Shown here in pieces: positions 44,402-56,584 of a stretch of DNA of 64,000 nucleotides. This DNA comes from Magicicada septendecula (lineage: Eukaryota > Arthropoda > Insecta > Hemiptera > Cicadidae): positions 237,050,343-237,114,342 of the forward strand of contig CM068372.1 of assembly GCA_034769895.1 (NCBI GenBank), read 5' to 3'. Position 1 is the first letter of the stretch. Each line of letters opens with the position of its first letter. A program made the position numbers and the translations under genes. The notes under the pieces were generated by a model. That model was not told where the DNA came from and searched no databases. It saw only the letters and a list, made by a program, of their open reading frames with translations.

Positions 44402-46773
44402 ATGTTTAGGTTTGATGTCCAGATAAAAATAACATCCAATTCTTATAGCGCTAAAAAAACTAAAGAAATGGCCACTAAATTAAGGATCAAAAACGAAATA
44501 AAACAATTACATAGTAAAAAGAACTTACTCAATACGATGCTCATGAAAAAACATCTCGAACTTTTACAAAACTTACATGCCTCACAAGTCCACAATGTAA
44601 CATATTTGATTGAAAGACAAATAAATAATACCATTATTAAGAAAAAGAAGACACAAAATAAAAAAATTCGTAACTTATTGAAAAAAACGGAACGACACGC
44701 AAGAGAACAATATAATAAATCATCAGTTTTACCCTCGTATTGTTAATCTTACTGGAATTAAATTCAACAATGAAGAAACCAACTTATTGAATAAAGGCCT
44801 AAAATACAATTTTAAAAACAATAGTTTCAAACAATCACTCTTTAATGAAATATTGAACGCTGAAACCGCAATAAATTCCATATCCGATGAAGAAACAAAA
44901 ACAGTAATAAGACATGCAATTGATAATAAAATAAAAAAAGTTATGAAGGCCGAAAACATAAATAATACAAAAACTATTTACCATAACGAAACAAGGGTGT
45001 TTAATGAGATAAAGACGAAATTAATAGACCATAACGCAATCGTCACCAAAGCGGACAAAGGTCAAACTCTCGTAATTTTAACTTATGATGATTATAAAAA
45101 CAAGATACTGGACTTCATTAAAAACAATAACATTATTGAGATTCATAGCGATCCCACTCTTACATTTAATAATAAAGTGAAATCAATATTGAATAAATCC
45201 AAATACGTCATAACGAACGATGAGAAAAAATACCTAAAAATGATAGATCCCAAGGCCCCTAGACTTAAGGGCCTTCCTAAAATACATAAAAATAATATGC
45301 CTGTCCATCCTTTAGTTAATTTTATGTCTGCACCTTCATATAAAATTGCCAAAAAACTCGAAAAAATTTTTAGACAACACATAACGTTCAATAAAAATTA
45401 TAGCTTGAAAAACAGTTTAGAACTGGTCGAACTTACAAAAACTATTACAATCGAGCCGAGACACACTCTCGCCTCATTCGACATAGTAAATCTATACACG
45501 AACATACCTATTACCGAAACGTTAGAAATAGCAAAAAATTTATTACTATCTAAATCCACATTAAATCATGAAACAGTTGATGAGTTAATCAACTTTGACA
45601 AAAGTAATATTAGAACAAAATTATTTCACTTTCGACAACAAATATTATTTACAACAGGATGGTTTAGCTATGGGATCCCCATTGTCAGGCATCCTGGCGG
45701 AAATTTACCTAAATCATATTGAAACAAATGAAATTTTATCGACTAAAAACAAACATTATACAAAAATTTTATTTTACCGACGATATGTGGATGACACAAT
45801 AATGATTTACAATGGCAATTGCAGACAATTAGAAATGCTTAAAAAATATATGAATAATATTACAAATAATTTGCAATTCACATTAGAGACGGAAATGAAT
45901 AATAAAATTAATTTTTTAGATTTAACTTTAACTAAAATAAATAATAAAATTAACTATAATATTTACAGAAAACCAACAATTACAGATCATGCTATTCACG
46001 CCTCATCGTATCACCCTATTTCACATAAAATGGCATTTTTCAATTGTATGATTCATAGATTGCTGGCATTGCCCCTATCTACGGAAGATTATAACAGTGA
46101 ACTAAACATTATCAAACACATAGCATTAGCCAATGGATACAAAAGTCATATAGTAGATAGAATAATTAATAAAAAACAAAATAAACCAATAAATATTGAT
46201 GTATCCAAAGAAAAAGTAAACAAATACATTGCAATAGAATATGGTGAAATTCTACACCATATTTTAAAAAACCAATTAAAAAAGCATAATATTACTTTGG
46301 CCTCAAAGGCGAGTAATAAACTTGAGAAAAAACTTACATTTACTAACAAAAATATACCCTCCGATATATTTGACGGTACTGGTGTATATAGACTCAATTG
46401 TTCTGATTGCACACAGTTTTATATAGGACAAACAGGTCGTTCCTTCAAATTACGCTATAAAGAACATATCCCAAGCTCCAAGTCAAATGTAAGAAGATCT
46501 ACATTTGCAGAACATTTGAGCTTATATGACCATAATATAAAGAGTATTAGTGACAATTTAGATATCCTACATAAATGTAAAAAGTCACTAAAGCTGGACA
46601 CCCTTGAAAGGTTCGAGATATATAAAGCCATAAAGGAGGATCACAATCGTGTCCTAAATGAAAAAGCAATACATACAAATAATATTTTATTTAATAGAAT
46701 CGATCATATAGAACGAGAAATCGGCTATATCAGATCGATAAAATTGAACCAAGGTCAAACCGGCATTGATTAG
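44402..46773 (+). pseudogene. Penelope-like RT/GIY-YIG endonuclease, two frameshifts
   Basis: Three overlapping frames together make one protein of the usual Penelope size (about 780 residues). 44402-44718 is a basic helical N-terminus. About 44720-45590 holds the RT fingers (AIVTKADKGQTLVIL, then LKGLPKIHK and SFDIVNLYTNIP). 45595-46773 holds DGLAMGSPLSGILAE, the catalytic YVDD (residues 64-67 of that frame) and a C-terminal GIY-YIG nuclease (GVYRLNCSDC at 263 and FYIGQTGRSFKLRYKEH from about 275). RT would copy the RNA at a nick made by the nuclease. Frameshifts near 44718 and 45590 interrupt it; active-site residues remain. Confidence 0.88.
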
Positions 46774-46955
46774 TCTTACCGTGGGGGCGTTCCTGTGCAG
46801 GTTCGTTTGCGGCCGCGTGTTTTTATATTTCGTTGTTGTATTGTTGTTTTGTTATGATATATTTTATTTATTATTTGTGTAATGTATGTGTTGTTTTTAA
46901 TTTTTTAATATCTGACGAGATGTATATACATCAATAATGTTTTGACCTAATTCAT

Positions 46956-47011
46956 ATCCGATCTGATGATGACACCATTGGTGTCGAAACTCGAGTTATC
47001 CCGAAAAGGAT
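46956..47011 (+). ncRNA. Hammerhead ribozyme motif, right repeat
   Basis: It has the same fold as the left copy: CTGATGA (46963-46969), GAAAC (46986-46990), stem II GACACC/GGTGTC fully paired, TCGA loop, predicted cleavage after 46997. Core bases are unchanged in both copies. Confidence 0.82.
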
Positions 47012-47052
47012 TTTAAGAAACGTTGACAGAAGGTAATTAACCTATTTTATAA

Positions 47053-49300
47053 TCGAATAGACGGATAACAGAAAAACCTTAAACAATAACCCACCCACAT
47101 CCATTGCATATGAACGAATGATAAAAAATGCACGTTTACGAACTGGAAATACACTGTACATACATGTATTTTATTTTACAGAAACAAACAATTTACATTA
47201 AGTATAGTATATGTAGTACAACATATGTACTGTACATATTGTTACATGAACTTACGCTCTAGACGTACATACATATTCAAATTTTAAAATAGTCTGTCAT
47301 TTTCTTTTGTTTCTTCGAGGCTCGTGCTTTCTGAGCGGCAATGTTCCGTACTTTACGTAGGAGAAGTATCTGCATTGCGTTTGCCTCTTCTTGCCCCTCA
47401 AAACACTCAATGCATTTTGATAACATTGTTTCTGCTTCTGTATGGCTTAACGTAGTTTTTTCATTTAAAATATAACACTCGTATTCATCAATTTCTTCTT
47501 CGTTGTCAATCACACTGGAAACAATTTCATCGTCATTCAAAATGTCAAAGCCTCCGTCCAATTTGTCACATCCCAACCACTCTGTTACTTCTTCTGGCGT
47601 TATGTCTTCAGCATTCGGTACATTATTGCACAATTGCACAATTTCGTCGATACTAACATTCCCAGTTTCCTTAGGTTCGTTATCATTAGCTTCAGGCCAG
47701 AGTTTATTCCACCCATTTTTAAGATTTAACACTTGAAGATCATCCAATGCAGCAGCAACATTGCAAATTGCATCTTTTATGTTGTACGTTTTCCAAAACT
47801 CTTTTACAGACATTTCATCATCAGATGAAATCAAACTTCCAATAAAAGCTTTCTTATAACGACGTTTCATGTTTTTGAGTATGCCCTGGTCCATAGGCTG
47901 GATTAGTGGTATTTTTAAAGTCCGAACAGATCAATTGCTAGATCTTGTCGATTGCTTTATCGAGTTTATGAATGAACATACAATAGTACAATTTGTTTGC
48001 CGGAAGGAAGAGGCATGTTATTTTGCCATCATCACTTTTAATTCCGCAAGTGGGATTTGCTGGACCATTGTCCATTAGCAGCAATGCTTCCTGTGGTAAC
48101 TGCACTTCAGCCAAATGAGCTCTAACTTGTGGCACAAACACTTCGTGGAACCAATCGGAAAAAATATCTTGAGATATCCAAGCACTCTTTTGAGCATAAT
48201 AGGTAGCAGGCAATGCGTTCAAATTAAAATTTTTGAATGCACGAGGTGTTTCTGCTTTTCCAATCACAAGCAGGGGTAACCTGTGATTGCCGGTGTCACT
48301 TCCAAAAACCATTAAAGTGATTCGATCTTTTTGGACTTTAAAACCCGGGGCTGATGTCTCCGAAAGTGATGCCAATGTCTTTTGTAGTAAAGCTTTCCAA
48401 TTGAGCCCGGTTTCGTCGCAATTGTACACTTGTTCCCTAACAAGGTTTAATTTGGCCACTTTCTCTTTAAATTGTTCTCTGTACTGGGCAATAACTGCGC
48501 TATTTGCACTAAGTTTTTCACCACTAATGTCTAGTTTCCGAATGCCATAACAACACTTAAACTTATCAAGACATCCTATGATTGCTTTAAAATTAGGATC
48601 TCCGTCAAGTTTTTTGTTCATTTCAACCACCTTGGCCATTATTACAGGGCCTGAAAGTGGGATTCCTTTACTCCGTGCTTGTATAAACCATTGATACATA
48701 ACAGTGTCCAGTTGGACATATTTTGCTAATTTCATGGTTTTACGAGTCTTAGGATCTCCATCGATGTTTTGCATTTTTAAAACATGTTCTATTTTTTCAG
48801 CATCACGTTTAATGTCATACACTGTGATTCTTCCAATGCCGTAAATGAGAGCAATACTAGTGGGAGTTTCACCTTTTTTCAAACGTTTAATAATCTCAAT
48901 TTTCTGGTTGAGATCTAATACGACCCGTTTACGCTTTTCGGCCATTTTTTAGCTGTTGCACAAAAACAAAAAAGAAAATAAACCTTAACAACAAAACTTA
49001 CTGGTGTGAATGTCACTATCGTATGCTGAAACAATTAAGCCATTACGCAAAAAATAACGTACAGCACTGAGCACAACAGCTTCTCAGCCACAACTGAAAC
49101 TGACCACGTCTGCGATAGCTAGGCGGGCCAAGAACGTGACTCATCAATAGAACAATAGTGCGCCACTCCGGCACCTCCGCTGCTCAGCAGTAAAGCGAGG
49201 ATGATTTTTTGCGGCAATCTGGTTATTGTACATAGAGTACGGACTGACAGTTAACAGAAACTGACGGTTAAAAGAGTGACGGTTAATCGAAGTTTCACTG
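47053..49300 (-). mobile_element. Tigger/pogo element A2
   Basis: It ends at the right with GAAGTTTCACTG, then TA and CATTCAACC of Element G, exactly as A1. It extends further left than A1, to ATCGAATAGACGG at 47053, where the Penelope-like repeat begins; a full left inverted repeat is not visible. The block 47500-50121 matches 41551-44159 throughout, including the flanking Element G sequence. Confidence 0.85.
47277..48945 (-). pseudogene. Tigger/pogo transposase, copy A2
   Basis: It starts at ATG 48945 with the same CENP-B/Psq-type N-terminus as A1. D177 (YNCDETGLNWK) and D292 (LLLMDNGPANP) are two of the three catalytic acids. The frame stops at 47938 within the inserted segment after FLPAN, and the third Asp block (PMDQGILKNMKRRY) opens a separate frame from 47894 to 47277 that ends in a basic tail (RASKKQKKMTDYFKI). 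A 12-17 base duplication near 47940 distinguishes it from A1. The combined length of about 540 residues fits the family, so it is a near-complete but broken transposase. Confidence 0.87.
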
Positions 49301-49302
49301 TA

Positions 49303-52300
49303 CATTCAACCAAGAAATACTATGAGTGATGAGAGCCATTAATTATGTAAGATTACATAATATCCAACAATAACAAAGCATAAAGAAGGCTACACACAAC
49401 TTTGATGGTAATAACCAAGACAAGTAAAAGGTGATTTTAAATAAATAAAGAATACATCTCTAACACACTGATCAAGAAGATAAAGGAAATAATGAAAATG
49501 ACTTAGACGAAATGTAATTAACTGACAATTAACCCAATAGATTAGGTGAAAATGTGAAAACCAAGGACAGAAAGAAGAAACTATAAATGAAGAAGAATAG
49601 AAGACTATAACATAAGAAGATGATGAATTTAAGAATTAACTGCATAATTATAAGGTGATGAAGATAAGTGTGTAAATAAAAATATGAATAATCACAAAAC
49701 CAACGTTCAAAATAGTATTGATGAATAACAGCAAAGCTTATGATAATATAACAAATATGTCAAGTTATAACCAATAATGACCTGTGAAGAGAAATATGTT
49801 AAATGAATTGATAAAGCGTCAGAAGTGATACAGTAATGGAATTTATGTAATGGAACCTCTAATCCCTTGAGTATTCTAATGAATATAATGTCTTATAATG
49901 AGGTATAAATAATATATTATGTCTTATGTGTTGTGATAGTGCAACTGTTGTTATGTACAACTTTTTATTGTCTCAGACAGAGATGAAGATTCCTCTGATC
50001 TGTGAGTGTATAGTTAAGGAACGGTGGAGAATGGATGCCGATGAGAGCCCCTCTGACTCCGAACCTGCTATAAATGTTAGGGAATTATAATACTGTATTT
50101 CAAGGATTAAATCAACAACTTCGAGGTAAATGAAAGAGCAAAGGAGAATTGTCACAAAAATCAGGATACGTGTAATGAGAAGGAAAATGTATTACTACAG
50201 GAGAACAGGGAAATTATCAAAATAAGAATAAATGTATAATATAACCAAATCACCAAGAGAATAAAAATTGACCAATACTTGTAAGCTGAAGATAGGACTA
50301 GAGATGAACATAGTCTAGACCAACATACCAAAAAACCATTAAGTTAGATAAAGAAGAAAGCAGTAATTTTATAATTAAACCAAGTTAAGGTGATAATTTC
50401 ATCAAACCACAGAACTTGTTTTTCTCAAATTATCAATTTTGAGAGGGGAGCATATGTAACATCACAAAATGTTCCATAACAATAATGAACACCAGAAGGG
50501 TGACTAATACTAAAAGAACAATAAATGAGTAACCAGAAAGAATGTAACAGTCAAAATAATAAACCAACAAAGAAGAAAAGAAGAGAAGGAATTCAAGTAA
50601 ACAGTGATGAATCCACAACATGTACTAAATGACACTACAACATAAATAAACTGAATGACAAAGACAAAATGACAAGACAAGTTTCCCACATAAACTGTCA
50701 AGAGAGCCCAATAAAAACATTTGATAAGTAAAATCAAACTGAATAAATAAAATGACCATTGACTTGAATAATATTGTACTATAAATATTATGAATAAAAA
50801 CAGCACATTAGCTGATCTAAGTAGAACAATGATATAAAAAAGACAAATATAATGTACTATGCTAGGAATAGTCACAAACTGTAAAAGATAATGTGAAAGC
50901 CAAATAGGTATTATTATAAATTAAGAATAACTATAAATGTAAGCACTATATGTGTTTAGGTAACTTCATAAGTAAGTAAAATGGGTACAATGAGATAATA
51001 ATAGTCAGGGAACAAAACATTGTAACATGGTGATAACAGACCATGAATGACCAATTTAAATCAAAGAAATAAGAGTTAAATAGAAACCCTACTAAGCATA
51101 ATGCAGTAGAATCATGACTATGATGAAGAGAACGTAAAGCACCACCACATGGGTGATATTATACAAATGAGATGAGAAGGACATGCTAAAATAAAAATAG
51201 TAAAATATGAAAGTTTATGTTAGTAAATCAACAAATTAGACAGATAATTAATATTGTTCAGCTGAATGCAGCATTTATATATAATAAGGTATTCTTTTTA
51301 ATCAATTAATCATGTTCAAAGTAGAAATTAAGAATAATTAAACAAATATTAGAAAAAAGTTAATAGTCGGATTTGCCACTTTTAGCAGACGACGCATGTA
51401 AACAATGTACTAGTGAGTTTAAAGTAATGAAATATTAATGAAAACTGTGACTAAACTGGCATCAAGCCATATCAAAATAAAGATAAATAAATAAGCTGTA
51501 CAATGATAGTAATAGAACCCGAAATGGAATTGTAATAGTTGAGATATTAACTTTAGCATCATAAAATTGGTGAATTACGATTGAATACAACGAATAATAT
51601 CAACATTGAAAACAGACACCAAAATACAAATATGTAATGCCTATTAATAGAATTACGTCATCATGACATAATTTCGCATCAATCATGAACAATGTTAGTA
51701 AGCCTTCGAGTGCACCTAGCGGCTTTCTGGAAAAACTATATAGCGAGGATCCATTGTAAACACAGAGCATTTTGTCTAAATTCACTCAACCAGCAACAAC
51801 AAATCCAGGCCAAATAATCATCAAAATTTAATAATTCAACGATAAAGAAGAAGTATAATTTAATCAGTGCAACGACAATAGTAGCGGATTTTTAACCAGA
51901 AGTGCGTGTGAACAAACGAGGTTAGGTATCAACATAACCAAACAGCAGTAGCTTATTCAAGAATAAAATTAACCCGTTCAAGTGCGAATAATCAGTGAAG
52001 TGTAAAAACAATCACAGAATAAGATCGTTAAAGTGTTAATAAATTAATCATTACGATTAATCAACAGGGAGTACAGTGCTCATAATTACTTTGTTTACAT
52101 TTTAGCCAATAACAGTATAGAATAATACACAATTGTACTGACACAAAAACAATAAGACTATAAGTAACTAACACTGTATCAAAGTTATTTAGAGGAATTA
52201 ACAGATTCCAACGTAAGATTTCATATGTTAACGTTTTTATAACTAAACTCAATTTTATTCAGAACAAACGAACTTTTTGTATATTAAATTTCGATAACCA

Positions 52301-53247
52301 AAGGTGTCTAACCTAACCATATGATATATTATAATAGCATTGTGAAATAAAGTGGCTTTCTATTCTGTAGCTTAAAAGAAGCTACCCTCGAGATAGATAA
52401 CTATAATAAATAATTTATCGATCATAATTAGAGTTTTCATGTTAACTAAACTGAGCTAGACAAGGTAAAGGAACCGAACGATTTGTGATCCATTAGTTAT
52501 TTTTTAATGAATGTATTTAATTGAAGTTATTCCATAACGAATAATAAATACCAGTATTGTAAAGTAACAACATTTGTCAACAATTATTTCAACTAGTAAT
52601 TAATCAGTATTACTAATTACTGAGGTGCATTTGATAGTAATCAAACAAACAGAAATTTAATGCATGATCTCGATCTAACCATTTGATCATTTATTGATTA
52701 ATTAAATATCAGAATTAACTATCAATTTATTCAGAAGAATTCTTTTTATGGGACATTTCTCTCGAAAACCCATATGGCGCCCAAATAAAAATTAAAAGTG
52801 TTTACAAAAAGCTTTTACAGCATTAATATACTGCTCAGTCAAAAGCTTGACAGTTTATTAACCAACTGTGACCAACTGAACGTCTAGTACTACATCACAG
52901 GTACGTGAAAGTTTGATTTATGTATAATAACCTTGTCAAGACAATACAATGACATACACAGACGACACTTTTAACTAGGAGAGTGAACTAACATAAAGAG
53001 ATCTACGCAATTGTGTACATTCATCAACGGATCTACAACTAAATATTTACCATATATAAATAAACAAAAACATCAAAATCGAATTAAACCATTGAATAAA
53101 TTTATAAACTAATTTTAAAATTGCGAACACTAATAATTACTACAAGCGAGTCTTGTTATAAAACCCTCGTTACAGAATTGTCGACATCAACATGTGACTT
53201 ATAAAAAGTAGAACTATTAAAAATAGAACTATATCTTTAACGTCACA
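49303..53247 (+). mobile_element. Element G pol tail and LTR 5 (3,842 bp)
   Basis: After 103 bases of pol end, LTR5 runs from 49406 to CGTCACA at 53247 and closes the array. Its TATA region reads TATATAGCG (51737-51743). Near the end TTACAGAATTGTCGAC (53171 onward) matches the primer-site-like copy inside LTR1. The following bases, ATATTTGTATT, are not Element G and mark the outer edge. Confidence 0.87.
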
Positions 53248-53687
53248 ATATTTGTATTAACTTTACAAGTTCTCAAAGTGGGTATAATCACAAAATATTT
53301 ATGTTCCCCCAGTTCTCAAGACAGGTTTGTTTTTGTTTGCCATACTTGTAATTCACTGAATACACATTATGCACAAGGTCAATGGTTTGTCAGTCATTTC
53401 ATACAAGATGGTAGCATGTTTGTAGACACATTCTGTAGCAGACACTTCACGTTTTGTTATTATATCTGCGTATATGTACAAATATGTGAGCAATGTGTAT
53501 GTGTGTTATTAATGTTAAGGCACTGTGAACAAAATTTATCTTTGCTACCTTTTCTGAAGAGTGTGCCAATAACTAGCTCTTCTTCCGTTTTGTTAATGGT
53601 GAAATTTTTGTGTACTATTTTATATTAGGTACCGGTATACAAAAAACTTATGTTTGTTGTAAATAAGTTTAGTTGAAATGCTTATTA
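53248..53687. other. Unassigned flank of the array
   Basis: About 440 bases of AT-rich sequence. A 116-codon frame (53278-53628) has no recognisable domain, a Cys/Phe-rich random-like composition and no family features. I see nothing reliable here. Confidence 0.5.
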
Positions 53688-53972
53688 GGCTGCTGAAACA
53701 TGGGCCACTCAGTCGTGCTTGGTTGTTTTCCATAGTTTTAAATTGTACCCTTTCACACGAGCATTAGTGGCACACGACTGTGGCAGGCAGAAGGCAATCC
53801 CCGCCACAAGTGGGAACGATTTGTGGCATTGGAGCTTGCACATGGACCTAAAGTAGTGCCACAGCAGTGTTCAGCATAGTGTTGTGAAGTGTGTATTAAC
53901 ACTGTGATTTCCATAAAACTCTGGGAATTTTCTTACTATTTTTTTCTAAGACTTTCTTGTTTTTAAACTATC

Positions 53973-54107
53973 ATGTCGGATTTTGATTGTGATCAATTTA
54001 TAATTGAAGTGGAACAGAGACCGGCAATTTGGGACCTGAGATCAATGAATATTCGAACAAACTGGCAAAAGGGAGAGTATGGGAAGAGCTCTATTATATT
54101 TTTGTAA
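53973..54107 (+). pseudogene. MADF-domain protein of the Harbinger element, first 44 codons
   Basis: ATG 53973 opens MSDFDCDQFIIEVEQRPAIWD, the start of a MADF (Myb/SANT-like) domain as found in the DNA-binding partner protein of PIF/Harbinger transposons. The reading ends at TAA 54105-54107 after the equivalent of the first two helices. The usual W...L...W pattern is only partly visible. The remainder was probably removed before or when the Tigger-like element inserted at 54185. Confidence 0.65.
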
Positions 54108-54960
54108 CCTTGTAACTTTTGTAACTCTGTTATAATTGTGCCTTCAGTGAAATGGACAGCCTCATGAAAAATAAATCAGAAATACAGTAGAGCGTCAATA
54201 ATTCGGATTAATTGGGACCGGGCCCTTTCTGGATTATCAAATTGTCCGGATTTTCGAAATGAACCAATAAAAGCGCCGGTAGACGTCTTCAACGTAAAAA
54301 AAACTTGCTAAAATCGTTCATAATTCACTCTGATGGTTACAGAAGTGGAGCGGATGAATAAAACCATTAATTTAGTTAAACTTTTACGTTTTCCAATTAC
54401 AGAAAAAAATACTGTATGTACTGTATTGCATTTACAGACTGTCTTATTTTATGTTCAGTAAATCTAGACCTACAACAAAATACAGTAAAGTACAGTAATA
54501 AAAATACCTACAGTAAATTATACAGTATTTGAGCTTTTAAAAAAATCTTTTATGGACTTTTGAACAGCGGTAGTGGTTCGTTTTTTTGCAGCTAAGTCCT
54601 TGATTCATTTTAGGAGAATGAGCTGGGTTGGTGTGCTCTCAGTCTGTTTTTCAAGCCATGACATCAGTGTCTCTGCTGCCATAAATGCTTCGGAATCTGT
54701 CGGCCCTGCTTCTTCAATGTCATTTTCATTCTCGTTCCCATCAGATTCTACTATTTCTGCATCCCCTTAAAATGAAAAAGTACGCCTAAATAAACAAACG
54801 AAACAAATGTTTTCTTTTTCTAATTTTATAGAAAAAATGAACAACCGCAAAGTTGGCGAAATATTTTTAAAATAAAACAGTGAATTTAAAACGACTAACA
54901 GTACAGTGTCAGAAATGCATACATCTTGTTTGGCTAAAATTAAAAAAAGTTACAGTAGGC

Positions 54961-55950
54961 CTACTGTATGTTTAAGCAGTGGTACATACCTTCAGACACC
55001 ATGTCAGCTATTTCTTGGTCGCTCAAAATCTGGTACCCAGGATCGTTGTCAACAGCCAACCACTCACTGGCTACATTTTCGTCACACTGTTCAAATCCCG
55101 GGATCGTGCTGCAGATTTCTGTCACCTTGTTTACAATGCAATCTTCATTTTCATTTGCATTTTCTTCAATCCTGCTTTCTTCATCAGGCCATAATTTTCT
55201 CCAGGCTCTTTGCAAATTACTTTTGGTGAGAGTTTCCCAAGCATCAGCAAGCATGTAAATGCTATCTTTAACGTTCAACTTTGTTATAAACTGAACTACA
55301 CTCTCTTCGTCCTTTTCTGCCAATAAAAGGTGATGCAGGAGCTGCTTTCTATAGATCCTCTTAATTTTCTCGATCAGTCCCTGGTCCATTGGCTGCAGAG
55401 TTGCAGTAACGTTAGGTGGGAAAAATTGCACTTCAAAATTCTATAATATATATATATACTTTCACTTTTGAACTTACTATTGTCACTTCCCAAACTTACA
55501 ATAGTAAGTTCAAAAGTGAAAGTATATATATATTATTAAATTAATAAGTGAACGAAGAGGATGCAAAAACAAGATAATTTTCAAAATTCTGTTTCGTTTA
55601 ATACTTCGAGAGGGGGATTGTGTGGGTTCTTATCAGTGATAAGAACTTTCCCACTTTTCTTTTTCTCCTCATGGAATTTTGTAACACTAGGGATAAAATC
55701 ATTTTTAAACCAATCAAGAAAAATGACTGGTCATCCAAGCACTTTTCTGAGACATGTACGAATCAGGAATGGTGTGCACATTTTTAAAGCAACGTGGTTT
55801 TTTACTCTTCCCAATCACTAACAATTTTACCTTGTGGTCCCCACTGGCATTAGCACATACCATAGCCGTTATTCTCTCTTTGCTTACTTTATACCCGGGA
55901 GCGGATTGTTCGCGTCTTGACACCAGCGACTTGCGTGGAAGGGCTTATAA
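54961..55950 (-). pseudogene. Tigger-like transposase B, C-terminal two-thirds
   Basis: On the minus strand from about 55950: LPRKSLVSRREQSAPGYK, ITAMVCANASGDHKVKLLVIG and FKNVHTIPDSYMSQKSAW (the central DDE fold). Then WFKNDFIPSV and a degraded second catalytic block (LITDKNPHNPP at about 55640). After an interruption at about 55440-55550 come FFPPNVTATLQPMDQGLIE (third catalytic Asp) and the C-terminal acidic region to 54961. The N-terminal DNA-binding domains and the first catalytic Asp are missing. Frame breaks near 55714 and 55550 make it a pseudogene. Confidence 0.82.
55449..55532. repeat. Perfect 34-bp inverted repeat with 16-base loop
   Basis: Positions 55449-55482 are the exact reverse complement of 55499-55532. 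The arms run from a TATATATATACT outer part to an inner ACTATTG. It interrupts the Tigger-like transposase B between two conserved blocks, so it was added later. Confidence 0.9.
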
Positions 55951-56111
55951 ACATTATTTTTTCCAACATGCTCCATTACAGTACTATGTAATACTACATA
56001 CATTATTATGTAATAGCAGTATTATGTAATACTGTATGGCATACAGTTCTTACTATTATATATAATAAAAATTAATACAGTAACATAATAACAAGTTTTT
56101 CAACATAATAC

Positions 56112-56140
56112 TATGTGTGTGTGTGTGTGTGTGTGTGTGC
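56112..56140. repeat. (GT)n microsatellite
   Basis: About thirteen GT units followed by imperfect GT/GC repeats, within the Harbinger remnant. Confidence 0.85.
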
Positions 56141-56379
56141 ATGCGTGTCTGTGAAAGAGAAAGGGATGTAGGGAGGTAGGAGGAAGGTAAAAAGAGTGTA
56201 CATGGGTGTAACTTTCTTAACAAAATCTATTGAAACCTTTGAAACAAATTTAGATCTTACAAACGAACAATATTCATATAAATAGAAACCCTTTCTATTT
56301 TCAAACAAACAATTACACTGAGAGATATATTTTAAGTAAGAACACATTTTGAATAAGACACAAAATAGGCCTAAGTTAT

Positions 56380-56584
56380 TAAAATATTTTTTATTAAGAC
56401 TATGGTTCAACAGCAAAACAGTATCAGACAAGGTTTCTGTGAAAAAGGTCAATGTATTGTTCTGTCTTGCCATGGCACTGATCCAATGTTCACACGTTAT
56501 CTGGTGCATCAAGAATCTACGTTGTCTACAACGGTGTCGTCGTTGTACGAGAAGAGCAAGAAGAACTTCCTCGTCAGAGTCCAT
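56380..56584 (-). pseudogene. PIF/Harbinger transposase, N-terminal piece
   Basis: ATG at 56584 (minus strand) starts MDSDEEVLLALLVQRRHRCR and continues RRFLMHQI. This resembles the acidic, Leu-rich, then Arg-rich start of animal Harbinger transposases, followed in the family by a short conserved motif and the DDE domain. The similarity fades after about 40 residues. The identification rests mainly on the start motif, the inverted ends and the MADF partner. Confidence 0.5.

Larger units (their letters stand above)
44160..47052 (+). mobile_element. Penelope-like retroelement with terminal repeats
   Basis: A reverse transcriptase with a GIY-YIG endonuclease is bounded by two direct repeats of about 106-109 bp (44167-44272 and 46943-47051), the pseudo-LTRs of Penelope-like elements. 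Each repeat contains a hammerhead ribozyme motif. The repeats differ at only a few positions. The left repeat adjoins LTR4 of Element G; the right one adjoins the truncated left end of Tigger A2. Confidence 0.9.
54185..55965 (-). mobile_element. Tigger-like element B (different from A), truncated
   Basis: One end is clear: TA then CAGTAGAGCGTCAATAATTCGG at 54185, a Tigger-type inverted repeat. The other inverted repeat is not found near 55965-56100, so the 5' end of the transposase side is missing. A short palindromic insertion lies at 55449-55532. The sequence is unrelated at nucleotide level to Tigger A. Confidence 0.75.

Noticed and set aside
53278..53628. 116-codon plus-strand frame next to the array
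   Set aside because: No domain, no family similarity recognised, and a composition like random AT-rich sequence.
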